Below, piece by piece: positions 32,220-40,168 of a stretch of 51,771 bases of DNA (position 1 is its first letter; every line of letters starts with the position of its first letter). A program made the translations under genes and the position numbers. This DNA is from Nocardioides agariphilus (GTDB lineage Bacteria > Actinomycetota > Actinomycetes > Propionibacteriales > Nocardioidaceae). The notes under the pieces are model-generated. The model was given only the letters and a program-made list of their open reading frames with translations. It was not told the DNA's origin and ran no database searches. The stretch is from NCBI RefSeq assembly GCF_015352445.1, contig NZ_JADKPO010000032.1:1-51771 (forward strand), given 5' to 3'.

Positions 32220-33449
32220 ATGCCCGTGCACGCGCCGGAGGCGCCGGGGAGGCTCGGCCAGGCGGTCGAGGTGATGGCGATGCAGACCTACCTCACCGAC
32301 CTCGACTCCTGGGTGCGCTACCGCAAGGACGAGCTCGACGAGCTCGATGCGGCCGCGTTGTCGAGCCGTGGCACTCTCGTGGGCAAGGACGACCTCACCG
32401 ACGACATGACGCTCTCGATGGCGCTGTGGAAGGCGGTGTCCGACCGGCTGCAGCTGCTGATGGCGGTCTGGGACGGCGGTCGCGTGCTGGAGCCCGAGCG
32501 CGAGCGGCTCTCGACGCTCATCCACGGACGGCTCGACGCGACGCTCGACCCGGCGGTCCTGGCCACGAGCGCGCGGGAGTCGGTGACGGCCCCCGGTACG
32601 ACGAGTGGCGCGCTGGCCGTCTCGCTCCCGGAGGCGTGCCGGCTCTCCGACGCACTGGCCGGGCAGCTGAGACAACGCCTGGCCCTCGACCCCGCCGCCG
32701 ACGCCAACGCGGCGCGCGTCAAGGACCTCCGGGCCGGTCTCGACCGGCTGCGCGACCAGGTGTCGCTCGAGCCCGACTCGAGCCGGCCGAAGGCGCAGTC
32801 CACCTGGGACGACCTCGCGGCCCGCATCACCGACGTCACCGAGCGACTCCAGCGCGGCGGCGACGTCGGCGGCCTGCTCGGCCCGCTCGAGAACGACACC
32901 GCGCGGTTCGAGCGCGACCTGATCGTCGGCGGCGCCGAGCGGCGCGACAACCGCGACCGAGCCGCCGCCGCCGCCGAGCTGCGCGAGGACCTGCTGGCCC
33001 GCTCCGCAGCCCTCGAGCAGCTGGCCGCACGCTGCGTGGAGGCCGTCGACCCGGCTCCCAAGTACGCCGTGCCCGACGTCGAGGCGCTCGGGCCCGTGCC
33101 CGACTCGGCGTCCGAGCTGGCGACCTACCGCACCCGTCTCGGGCGCGTCGCCGACGCGATGAACCTCGCCCACGCGTCGTACGCCGCGGCTCTCGCTGCC
33201 CACGACGACCTGGTCGCCCGGCTCGACGGGCTCGTCCTCAAGGCGACCGCCCAGCGCGATCACGACCCCGACCTCGCCCAGGCGGAGTCGACCGCCCGCG
33301 AGGTGCTCGCCCGCAGACCCTGTCCAGTTGCCGTCGCCACCGCGCTGGTCGACGCGTACGCCGCGTGGGCGACGTACTCCCAAGCCCGTGACCCAGCCCG
33401 TGACCCAGCCCGTGACCAGTCCCGCTCCTCCAAGGAGGCTCGCCGATGA
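32220..33449 (+). CDS. Helical, coiled-coil protein of the PknG operon
   Basis: A 409-residue soluble protein starting at the base after the glnH stop. It is mostly charged helix: YLTDLDSWVRYRKDELDELD, VKDLRAGLDRLRDQVSLEPD and AELREDLLARSAALEQLAAR have heptad-like spacing. No catalytic motif is visible. The C-terminus carries ARDPARDPARDQ repeats, encoded by a 12-bp tandem. It overlaps the PknG start by four bases. I do not recognise a family with certainty; a scaffold between the membrane sensor and the kinase is possible (inference). Confidence 0.78.
   Translation: MPVHAPEAPGRLGQAVEVMAMQTYLTDLDSWVRYRKDELDELDAAALSSRGTLVGKDDLTDDMTLSMALWKAVSDRLQLLMAVWDGGRVLEPERERLSTLIHGRLDATLDPAVLATSARESVTAPGTTSGALAVSLPEACRLSDALAGQLRQRLALDPAADANAARVKDLRAGLDRLRDQVSLEPDSSRPKAQSTWDDLAARITDVTERLQRGGDVGGLLGPLENDTARFERDLIVGGAERRDNRDRAAAAAELREDLLARSAALEQLAARCVEAVDPAPKYAVPDVEALGPVPDSASELATYRTRLGRVADAMNLAHASYAAALAAHDDLVARLDGLVLKATAQRDHDPDLAQAESTAREVLARRPCPVAVATALVDAYAAWATYSQARDPARDPARDQSRSSKEARR
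33384..33418 (+). repeat. In-frame 12-bp tandem repeat at the end of the coiled-coil gene
   Basis: gcccgtgaccca at 33384-33395 and 33396-33407, then a near-complete third copy to 33418. Encodes the ARDP repeats. Confidence 0.88.
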
Positions 33450-35818
33450 AGTGTCAGCAGCCCGGGTGCACCGGCACCGTCGTCGACGGCTACTGCGACG
33501 TCTGCGGCATGCCGCCGGCCGCGGGCTCCACCACGACGTCGGCACCAGCGAGCAGGGCGACGACGCCGACGACCCCACCAGCCGCCGCGGTCCAGGACGG
33601 CACGAAGTGCCAGCAGCCCGGCTGCACGGGCACCATCGTCGACGGGTACTGCGACGTCTGCGGCACTCCCGCCGGGGCGCCTGTCGTCGCCTCCCCGTCC
33701 GGCGACACCCCGTCCGGCGACACCCCGGCCGGCGACGCCGCGAGCGTCGCGACCGGCTCGTTCCGCCTGGAGTCGGCGGCCATCGGCTCGCAGCGGGCGA
33801 CTGGCACCGGGGCGACCCACCGGGTCCGCTCGGGCTCCCAGCGGCTGCGCTCGGCCCGGCTCGGGGCCGGCCTGACGACCATCGCGCCGATCCCGCTCGT
33901 CGACCCCGCCAAGGTCGTCATGAAGGACCCGCAGGTCCCCGAGGACAAGCGCACCTGCGCCAAGTGCGGCGGACCCGTCGGCCGCAGCAAGGACGGGCGT
34001 CCGGGCCGCACCGAGGGGTTCTGCCCGGCCTGCGGCCAGGAGTTCTCCTTCACGCCCAAGCTGCACCCCGGCGACCTGGTCGCCGGGCAGTACGAGGTCG
34101 CCGGCTGCCTGGCCCACGGTGGCCTGGGCTGGATCTACCTCGCGCGCGACAAGAACGTCTCCGACCGCTGGGTGGTGCTCAAGGGCCTGCTCAACTCCGG
34201 CGACGCCGACGCGCTGGCGGCAGCGATCGCCGAGCAGCGCTTCCTGGCGCAGGTCGAGCACCCGCTGATCGTCGAGATCTACAACTTCGTGACCCACGAC
34301 AACGCGGGCTACATCGTCATGGAGTACGTCGGCGGCCGGTCGCTCAAGCAGGTGCTCAAGGAGCGGATGCGCGACAACGGCGGTGCCTACGACCCGTTGC
34401 CCGTCGACGTCGCCCTGGCCTACATCCTCGAGATCCTGCCCGCCTTCCAATACCTCCACGACCTCGGCCTGGTCTACTGCGACTTCAAGCCCGACAACCT
34501 GATCCAGGTCGGCGACGCCCTCAAGCTGATCGACCTCGGTGGTGTGCGCCACGTCGACGACCAGGAGTCGGCGATCTACGGCACGGTCGGCTACCAGGCC
34601 CCCGAGGTCGCCACGGTCGGGCCCACGGTCGCCTCCGACATCTACACGATCGGCCGGACCCTCGTGGTCTTGTGCATGGAGTTCAAGGGCTACCAGTCGA
34701 CGTACCTCTCGTCCCTGCCCGACCCCGAGACCACTGCGCTGTTCCGCGACAACGACTCTCTCTACTGCCTGGTCGCCAAGTGCTGTGCGGCCGACCCGGC
34801 CGACCGCTTCCAGTCGGCCGACGAGCTGCGCGTCCAGCTGCTCGGCGTGCTGCGCGAGGTGGTCGCCAAGCAGAAGGCCGGGACCGCGCTGACCTCGGCC
34901 GCCTCCCAGCTGTTCGAGACCCCTGCCGTGACGACGGTGGCGCTCGACTGGGACCAGCTGCCCGCCCTGCGGGAGGACACCAGCGACGCGCAGTACGCCT
35001 GGCTCACCAGCCTTGCCCCGGTCTCGCCCGAGGAGCGCCTCGAGCAGCTGAAGAAGGCGCCCGAGGACACGGCCGAGGTGCGCATCTGGCGGGCCCGCGC
35101 AGCGCTCGAGGCACAGCAGGGCGAGGAGGCGCTGGCGCAGTCGAGCGCCATGCTGCAGGCCGACCCGTGGGAGTGGCGCGCGCTGTGGGTCTCCGGCCTC
35201 GCGGCGCTCCAGCAGGAGAAGTGGGACAACGCCGCATCGGCCTTCAACGCCGTCTACAAGCAGGTGCCGGGTGAGCTGGCGCCCAAGCTGGCCCTGGCAC
35301 TCGCGTGCGAGAAGGGCGACCGCTCCCAGGTGGCCGCCGAGTTCTACAACACCTGCGCCGAGACCGATGCCGCCTACGTCGCACCGTCGGCGTTCGGGAT
35401 GGCCCGCATCCGCGCCGAGATGGGTGACACCGACGGCGCGGTCGCGGCCCTCGACCTGGTGCCGCCGACCAGCCGCGGGTACGGCGAGTCGCGACAGCTC
35501 CGTGCGGAGGTGCTGTTGCGTGGCTCTGGCGAGGACCTGATGCGGCTCGCCGCAGCGATGACCAGTGTCGAGAGCGCGGGCCTGGAGCCCTACGACCGGG
35601 CGAAGCTGTCCTCCAAGATCCTCGGGCGAGCGCTCGAGGTCGTCACCAGCAAGGGACCCGGGACTGTGCGGATCGGCAGCTACGAGGCCAAGGAGCCTGC
35701 GTTGCGAGACGGGCTGGAAGCGAGCTACCGGATCCTGGCTCGCGAGGCCCAGGACCGCGACACCCAGGTGCTGATGGTCGGCCGCGCCAACGCCGTCCGC
35801 AACTGGACGCTCACGTGA
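33446..35818 (+). CDS. pknG: PknG-type serine/threonine protein kinase with extra zinc ribbons
   Basis: A 790-residue soluble kinase. Two near-identical zinc-ribbon-like modules open it (Cys3, 8, 17, 20 and Cys55, 60, 69, 72). The PknG rubredoxin-like knuckles are Cys171/174 and Cys193/196. The kinase domain has GQYEVAGCLAHGGLGWIYLA, Lys246 in VVLKGL, the catalytic loop CDFKPDN (Asp346), and LIDLGGVR (Asp363) in place of DFG, all characteristic of PknG; GPTVASDIYTIGRTL follows. The C-terminal 300 residues are TPR-like. Mycobacterial PknG phosphorylates the FHA protein GarA to control glutamate metabolism. ATG start overlaps the previous stop; the PP2C gene overlaps its end. Confidence 0.95.
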   Translation: MKCQQPGCTGTVVDGYCDVCGMPPAAGSTTTSAPASRATTPTTPPAAAVQDGTKCQQPGCTGTIVDGYCDVCGTPAGAPVVASPSGDTPSGDTPAGDAASVATGSFRLESAAIGSQRATGTGATHRVRSGSQRLRSARLGAGLTTIAPIPLVDPAKVVMKDPQVPEDKRTCAKCGGPVGRSKDGRPGRTEGFCPACGQEFSFTPKLHPGDLVAGQYEVAGCLAHGGLGWIYLARDKNVSDRWVVLKGLLNSGDADALAAAIAEQRFLAQVEHPLIVEIYNFVTHDNAGYIVMEYVGGRSLKQVLKERMRDNGGAYDPLPVDVALAYILEILPAFQYLHDLGLVYCDFKPDNLIQVGDALKLIDLGGVRHVDDQESAIYGTVGYQAPEVATVGPTVASDIYTIGRTLVVLCMEFKGYQSTYLSSLPDPETTALFRDNDSLYCLVAKCCAADPADRFQSADELRVQLLGVLREVVAKQKAGTALTSAASQLFETPAVTTVALDWDQLPALREDTSDAQYAWLTSLAPVSPEERLEQLKKAPEDTAEVRIWRARAALEAQQGEEALAQSSAMLQADPWEWRALWVSGLAALQQEKWDNAASAFNAVYKQVPGELAPKLALALACEKGDRSQVAAEFYNTCAETDAAYVAPSAFGMARIRAEMGDTDGAVAALDLVPPTSRGYGESRQLRAEVLLRGSGEDLMRLAAAMTSVESAGLEPYDRAKLSSKILGRALEVVTSKGPGTVRIGSYEAKEPALRDGLEASYRILAREAQDRDTQVLMVGRANAVRNWTLT
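33695..33739 (+). repeat. In-frame 15-bp tandem repeat in the PknG linker
   Basis: ccgtccggcgacacc at 33695-33709 and 33710-33724, and a degenerate third copy at 33725-33739. It encodes PSGDT-like repeats between the N-terminal zinc ribbons and the rubredoxin part. Confidence 0.85.
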
Positions 35819-36981
35819 GCGATTCCGCCACCACGTGCCCGCACTGCGGAGCGCTGAACGAGGCAGCATCGAAGTTCTGCGAGTCGTGCGGGAAGTCGAT
35901 GACTCCTGATGCCCCAGCCGCGACGCCGACCCTCACGGCGAGCGAGGCGAACCCGCTCGACGAGGTCAGCCCGATCAGCGCCGTGACGGTCCGGCCCGGC
36001 GACAGGCCGGCGGTGGAGGCCGACCGCGCACCGTGCCTGCAGTGCGGCGGCGTGGTCGACGACGACGGCTACTGCACGCAGTGCGGCACCAAGGCGCCGA
36101 GCCCGCGTGACCACTTCGAGGAGCAGCCGGCCCCCTGGGTCGCCGGAGTGTGCGACCGGGGCATCCGGCATACCCGCAACGAGGACGCGATGGCGCTGGC
36201 CGTCGACGGCGAGCGGGCTGTCCTGGTCGTCTGTGACGGCGTCTCCAACTGCGTCGACTCCGATGTCGCCTCGCTGGCCGCCGCCAAGGCGGCGCTCGAC
36301 GTGCTGCGACCACCGTTGCCGAAGGGTCTCGGCGTGCCCGAGAGTGTCGCGGCAGCGGTGACCAAGGTGTTCACCGATGCTGCCGCCGCCGGCAACAAGG
36401 CGGTTCTCGAGACGGTGCACGACGACGTACCGAACCCGCCGTCGTGCACGTTCGTGGCCGCGGTGCTCGAGGGCACGACGGTGCACTACTGCGGCATCGG
36501 CGACTCGCGGGTCTACCTGCTGCCCGACGCGGGCGGCGGGCAGATCCTCACCGTCGACGACTCGATGGCCCAGGTGCTGATCATGGGCGGCACGCCCCGC
36601 GCCGAGGCCGAGGCCTCCAAGCAGGCGCATTCGATCACCAAGTGGCTGGGCAAGGACAGCCCCGACGTGGTGCCGCGCGTCGGCCAGGTCGAGGTGACCG
36701 GACCCGGCTGGCTGCTGGCCTGCTCCGACGGACTGTGGAACTACGCCTCGGAGCCCGACGCCTTGCAGGCACAGCTGCAGGCCGCGGGCTCGTCCGAGCC
36801 GCACGCGATCGCCACCCACCTGGTCGCCTTCGCCAACAAGTCCGGGGGCCAGGACAACATCACGGTGGCGCTGGCGCGGGTCGGCCAGCGGCCGGTCGAG
36901 GAGGTCTCGACAAGCTCGACCAGTGATTCATCGACCGTAGGCAACAATGCTGCTCCAGACGGAGGGGAGTCCCATGGCTGA
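35815..36981 (+). CDS. PP2C-type protein phosphatase with two zinc ribbons
   Basis: A 388-residue serine/threonine phosphatase. The N-terminus has two zinc ribbons (Cys8, 11, 22, 25 and Cys74, 77, 87, 90). The PP2C domain (about 108-365) has CDRGIRHTRNEDAMAL with the NED motif at 122-124, VVCDGVSNCVDS, GIGDSRVYLL, LLACSDGLWNY and GGQDNITVAL, so the metal-binding aspartates are all present and activity is expected. GTG start overlaps the kinase stop. It is the natural antagonist of PknG. The final 20 or so residues (EEVSTSSTS onward) come from an embedded dispersed repeat, see 36903-36925. The next gene starts 8 bases before its stop. Confidence 0.93.
   Translation: MSDSATTCPHCGALNEAASKFCESCGKSMTPDAPAATPTLTASEANPLDEVSPISAVTVRPGDRPAVEADRAPCLQCGGVVDDDGYCTQCGTKAPSPRDHFEEQPAPWVAGVCDRGIRHTRNEDAMALAVDGERAVLVVCDGVSNCVDSDVASLAAAKAALDVLRPPLPKGLGVPESVAAAVTKVFTDAAAAGNKAVLETVHDDVPNPPSCTFVAAVLEGTTVHYCGIGDSRVYLLPDAGGGQILTVDDSMAQVLIMGGTPRAEAEASKQAHSITKWLGKDSPDVVPRVGQVEVTGPGWLLACSDGLWNYASEPDALQAQLQAAGSSEPHAIATHLVAFANKSGGQDNITVALARVGQRPVEEVSTSSTSDSSTVGNNAAPDGGESHG
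36903..36925. repeat. Dispersed repeat fragment inside the PP2C 3-prime end
   Basis: ggtctcgacaagctcgacca resembles a short dispersed repeat I recall from Nocardioides-type genomes, often read as LVELVETS or EVSTSST in predicted proteins. Here it provides part of the PP2C C-terminus just after the last conserved motif. Confidence 0.5.
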
Positions 36982-38251
36982 CTTCAGTGCGGCGGTGTAC
37001 CAGAACGAGTTCCTGCCCGACGGCGGGACCGACGTACACGCCATCGTGACCATCGAGTGCTCCGGTGCGGGCACAGCCGGGCAGACCGGATCCGGCGCGG
37101 CCGGCGAGATCATCATCATCGACACGTCCGGTTCGATGGGGCAGTCGGCGATGGCCGCTGCCAAGCACGCCGCCCAGGCCGCCGTCAACGAGATCGTCGA
37201 CGGCACGTACTTCGCCGTCATCTCCGGCAACGGCGCCGCGTTCTTGGCCTACCCGTTGGTCAACTCCGGCCCTGCCATGGTGCCGATGAGCGATGCCACC
37301 CGGGCCGAGGCCATCGATGCGATCTCGCGGCTGCGCTCGGGTGGCGGCACCGAGATCTCCACCTGGCTCGACATGGCAGGCGTGCTGTTCACGTCCGTGC
37401 CGCAGGTCATCCAGCGGCACGCGATCCTGCTGACCGACGGCGAGAACAACGAGCCGGACCAGGTGCTCGACGAGGCGATCGCGCGCGCCACCGGCTACTA
37501 CCAGTGCGACTGTCGCGGCGTCGGCGTCGACTGGAAGGTCGAGGAGATCCGGCGCATCGCCCAGGCCCTGCTCGGCACCGTCGACATCATCCCGAGCGAG
37601 GCCCAGATGGCGGCCGAGTTCGAGGCCATGATGCAGAAGTCGATGGCCCGGGGCGTCGCCGACGCCCAGCTGCGGGTCTGGACGCCGCAGGGCGCGCAGA
37701 TCCTGTTCGTGCGGCAGGTCTCGCCGACCGTCGAGGACCTCACCAGCCGGCGTACGGCCGTCAACGACCTCACCGGCGCCTACCCCACAGGCGCCTGGGC
37801 CGATGAGTCCCGCGACTACCACGTCGCCATCCGCCTCGCCGCGAAGGACGTCGGCCAGGAGCAGCTCGCTGCCCGCGTCCAGCTGGCCATCGGCGAGGAG
37901 GTCAAGGCGCAGGGACTGGTCAAGGCGAAGTGGTCCGACGACTCCGAGCTGACCACCCGCATCGACCAGCAGGTCGCCCACTACACCGGGCAGACCGAGC
38001 TGGCCGAGGCGATCCAGGAGGGGCTGGCCGCCAAGGCCGCCGGCAACGAGGAGCTGGCCACGACCAAGCTCGGCCGGGCCGTGCAGCTGGCCAAGGAGAC
38101 CGGCAACGACGAGGCCACCTCCAAGCTGCGCAAGGTCGTCGACATCGACGACGAGGACGCCGGCACCGTGCGGCTGAAGAAGAGCGTCGAGAAGGCCGAC
38201 GAGATGGCCCTCGACACCGCCTCCACCAAGACCACCCGGGTCCGCAAGTGA
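36974..38251 (+). CDS. VWA-domain protein
   Basis: A 425-residue cytoplasmic protein with a von Willebrand factor A domain. The MIDAS motif is IIIIDTSGSMGQS (DxSxS), with SGGGTEISTWLDMA supplying the later Thr and ILLTDGENNEP the Asp. After the VWA domain are a beta-rich part (RVWTPQGAQILFVRQVSPTV) and a helical C-terminus, KAAGNEELATTKLGRAVQLA, that is TPR-like. No signal peptide or membrane span. The ATG at 36974 has an excellent ggaggggag and is preferred to 36947. VWA proteins of this type in TelA/Ter contexts act as metal-dependent assembly factors; that role is inferred. GTGA overlap with the FHA gene. Confidence 0.9.
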   Translation: MADFSAAVYQNEFLPDGGTDVHAIVTIECSGAGTAGQTGSGAAGEIIIIDTSGSMGQSAMAAAKHAAQAAVNEIVDGTYFAVISGNGAAFLAYPLVNSGPAMVPMSDATRAEAIDAISRLRSGGGTEISTWLDMAGVLFTSVPQVIQRHAILLTDGENNEPDQVLDEAIARATGYYQCDCRGVGVDWKVEEIRRIAQALLGTVDIIPSEAQMAAEFEAMMQKSMARGVADAQLRVWTPQGAQILFVRQVSPTVEDLTSRRTAVNDLTGAYPTGAWADESRDYHVAIRLAAKDVGQEQLAARVQLAIGEEVKAQGLVKAKWSDDSELTTRIDQQVAHYTGQTELAEAIQEGLAAKAAGNEELATTKLGRAVQLAKETGNDEATSKLRKVVDIDDEDAGTVRLKKSVEKADEMALDTASTKTTRVRK

Positions 38252-39027
38252 AGTGCCCCAACGGACACGAGTCCACCGCCACCGACTACTGCGACACGTG
38301 CGGTGCTGCGATGCCGGCTTCTGGGCCTTCCTCTGGGCCTTCCTCTGGGCCTTCCTCTGGGCCTGCGGCTGGCGACACCGTCGCCGTACCCGTCCTGGAG
38401 CCCGAGACCACGCCACCGGCCGACGAGACCCCCGCACCGACCGCTGGCCAGGAGTGCCCCAACTGCGGCACGGCCAACGCCAAGGACGCACTGTTCTGCG
38501 AGGCGTGCGGCTACGACTTCACCACCGGCACCATGCCGCGCACGGGGTCCCCGGCCGCGACCTCCGGCGACTCGACCGGTGATGCGGCCCCCCAAGACAG
38601 CATCGCGCCGCCGCTGGAGGGCGACGCCTGGGTGGCCGAGCTCTGGATCGACCCGGAGTGGTACGCCGAGCAGTCCAGCCCCGACCCGCTGCCCTCGGCC
38701 GGCCCGCCGATCGTCGTCCCCCTGAAGAACACCTCGCTCCTCGTGGGCCGCGCGTCCAAGAGCCGCGACATCCACCCCGACGTCGACTGCGGCGCCGACA
38801 ACGGCGTCAGCCGCCGCCATGCGCAGCTGACCACCGACGGCACCCGCTGGTGGGTCGAGGACCTCGGCTCCTCCAACGGCACCTTCGTCGCCGGCGCCGT
38901 CGACCCGCTGCCCAAGACCCCGATCGAGGTGGGCGTCAAGCACGAGGTCGGCCCCGACGACCGGATCTACGTCGGATCCTGGACGCGCCTGGTGATCCGG
39001 AAGGCTGCCCCGGGCGAGGTCACCTAG
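38248..39027 (+). CDS. FHA-domain protein with two zinc ribbons
   Basis: A 259-residue protein ending the operon. Zinc-ribbon-like modules at Cys3, 15, 18 and Cys70, 73, 84, 87 flank a flexible GPSS-repeat linker. The FHA domain occupies about 160-255: LLVGRASKSRDI, GVSRRHAQL and DLGSSNGTFVAG hold the Gly-Arg, Ser-Arg-His and Ser-Asn-Gly phosphothreonine-binding residues. In the linker Glu53-Thr54-Thr55 resembles the ETT phosphosite of GarA, the PknG substrate in mycobacteria. It is therefore the best candidate for the PknG/PP2C target here (inference). GTG at 38248 overlaps the VWA stop. Confidence 0.9.
   Translation: MKCPNGHESTATDYCDTCGAAMPASGPSSGPSSGPSSGPAAGDTVAVPVLEPETTPPADETPAPTAGQECPNCGTANAKDALFCEACGYDFTTGTMPRTGSPAATSGDSTGDAAPQDSIAPPLEGDAWVAELWIDPEWYAEQSSPDPLPSAGPPIVVPLKNTSLLVGRASKSRDIHPDVDCGADNGVSRRHAQLTTDGTRWWVEDLGSSNGTFVAGAVDPLPKTPIEVGVKHEVGPDDRIYVGSWTRLVIRKAAPGEVT
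38320..38364 (+). repeat. In-frame 12-bp tandem repeat in the FHA-protein linker
   Basis: tctgggccttcc occurs at 38320-38331, 38332-38343 and 38344-38355, with a partial fourth copy to about 38364. It encodes the SGPS repeats between the zinc ribbons. Confidence 0.9.
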
Positions 39028-39126
39028 GACTCGGAGCTGCCAGACGAGCGCGCACCCTCGCCGTCCCCGGCGTACCCGACACCTCGGATGCGATGAGTCC
39101 ACCGCTCGGGCCCGGTCGACCTGTGC

Positions 39127-39996
39127 ATGACCGAGGAGCTCGTCGACCTGGGAGACATCAGGCTGTGCGTGGAGTCGTTCGGGTCCGCAGACGACCCGGC
39201 AGTTCTGCTCATCTCCGGGGCGGCCGAGTCGATGGACGGTTGGGACCCAGAGTGGTGCGCCGAGCTGGCTGCCGCCGGACGGCATGTCGTGCGATACGAC
39301 CATCGCGACACTGGGCGGTCGACGACGAGCCCGGCCGGGCGGCCGTCGTACCCGGCCGTCTCGCTGCAGCGCGACGTCGCCCGTCTGCTCGACGCGCTCG
39401 CCATCGAGCGTGCACACCTGGTGGGGTTGTCGATGGGCGGCGGGATCGCTCAGGCCGTCGCGGCACGTCACCCGGAGAGGGTGGCGACGCTGACGCTGAT
39501 CGCGACCAGCCCAGCGGGTCGGCGACGCGACGACCAACCCCTGCCGCCGCCGGAGGCACGGGTCGCGCAGTCGTTCCAGGACCCACCGACCGAACCCGAC
39601 TGGGCCGACCACCAGGCAGTGGTGGCCTTCCTGGTCGAGTCGTACCGTCCCTACGCCGGCTCGGCAGGCTTCGACGAGGTCACGAGCCGCCGGCTGGTCG
39701 AGCACGTCGTGGGTCGTACGACCGACATCGAGGCAGCCTGCAAGAACCACTGGCTCGCCGGCGATGAGGACGGCCACGACGAGGGCGACGGCTTCGCGAT
39801 GGCTGACATCGCGGCGCCCACGCTGGTGATCCACGGGGACAGCGACCCGATGTTCCCGCCGCCTCACGGTGAGGCGCTGGCGCGCGAGGTCGCCGACGCG
39901 CAGCTCATCGTCGTCCCGGGCATGGGGCACGAACGGCCCCCGCCCGCCGTACGGCGCCGCGTCACCGAGGCGATCGTGCGGCACACGACCCGATGA
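39127..39996 (+). CDS. Alpha/beta hydrolase
   Basis: A 289-residue soluble alpha/beta-fold hydrolase. The first strands read LCVESFGSADDPAVLLISGA, then VVRYDHRDTGRST, the nucleophile elbow VGLSMGGG with Ser102, late TLVIHGDSDPMFPP with the acid Asp, and VVPGMGHERP with the catalytic His. This is the arrangement of the non-heme haloperoxidase/esterase-like group. It starts 99 bases after the FHA gene; the intervening DNA shows no clear promoter, so it may be expressed separately or with the operon. Substrate unknown. Confidence 0.9.
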   Translation: MTEELVDLGDIRLCVESFGSADDPAVLLISGAAESMDGWDPEWCAELAAAGRHVVRYDHRDTGRSTTSPAGRPSYPAVSLQRDVARLLDALAIERAHLVGLSMGGGIAQAVAARHPERVATLTLIATSPAGRRRDDQPLPPPEARVAQSFQDPPTEPDWADHQAVVAFLVESYRPYAGSAGFDEVTSRRLVEHVVGRTTDIEAACKNHWLAGDEDGHDEGDGFAMADIAAPTLVIHGDSDPMFPPPHGEALAREVADAQLIVVPGMGHERPPPAVRRRVTEAIVRHTTR

Positions 39997-40168
39997 CGCC
40001 GATCGGCCGTCGATCCCGACGAGCACACCAATGGCTTCGACCAACTGCCCGCGGCCGGGTGACGTTCGACCCTGACCCGCACGCTTGGCCGCTCCTTAGC
40101 CTCGGAGAGGGGCAAGCTCGATTCCGAGGCTCATGGGGGCGTCCGAGCTGCCCGCTGAGGAGGTCAAC

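Noticed and set aside
30990-33578. An 862-codon open frame on the minus strand
   Set aside because: Antisense of glnX, glnH and the coiled-coil gene, with no motif of its own; typical high-GC shadow.
37981-40044. A 687-codon minus-strand open frame across VWA, FHA and hydrolase genes
   Set aside because: Spans three well-supported genes on the other strand and shows no domain.
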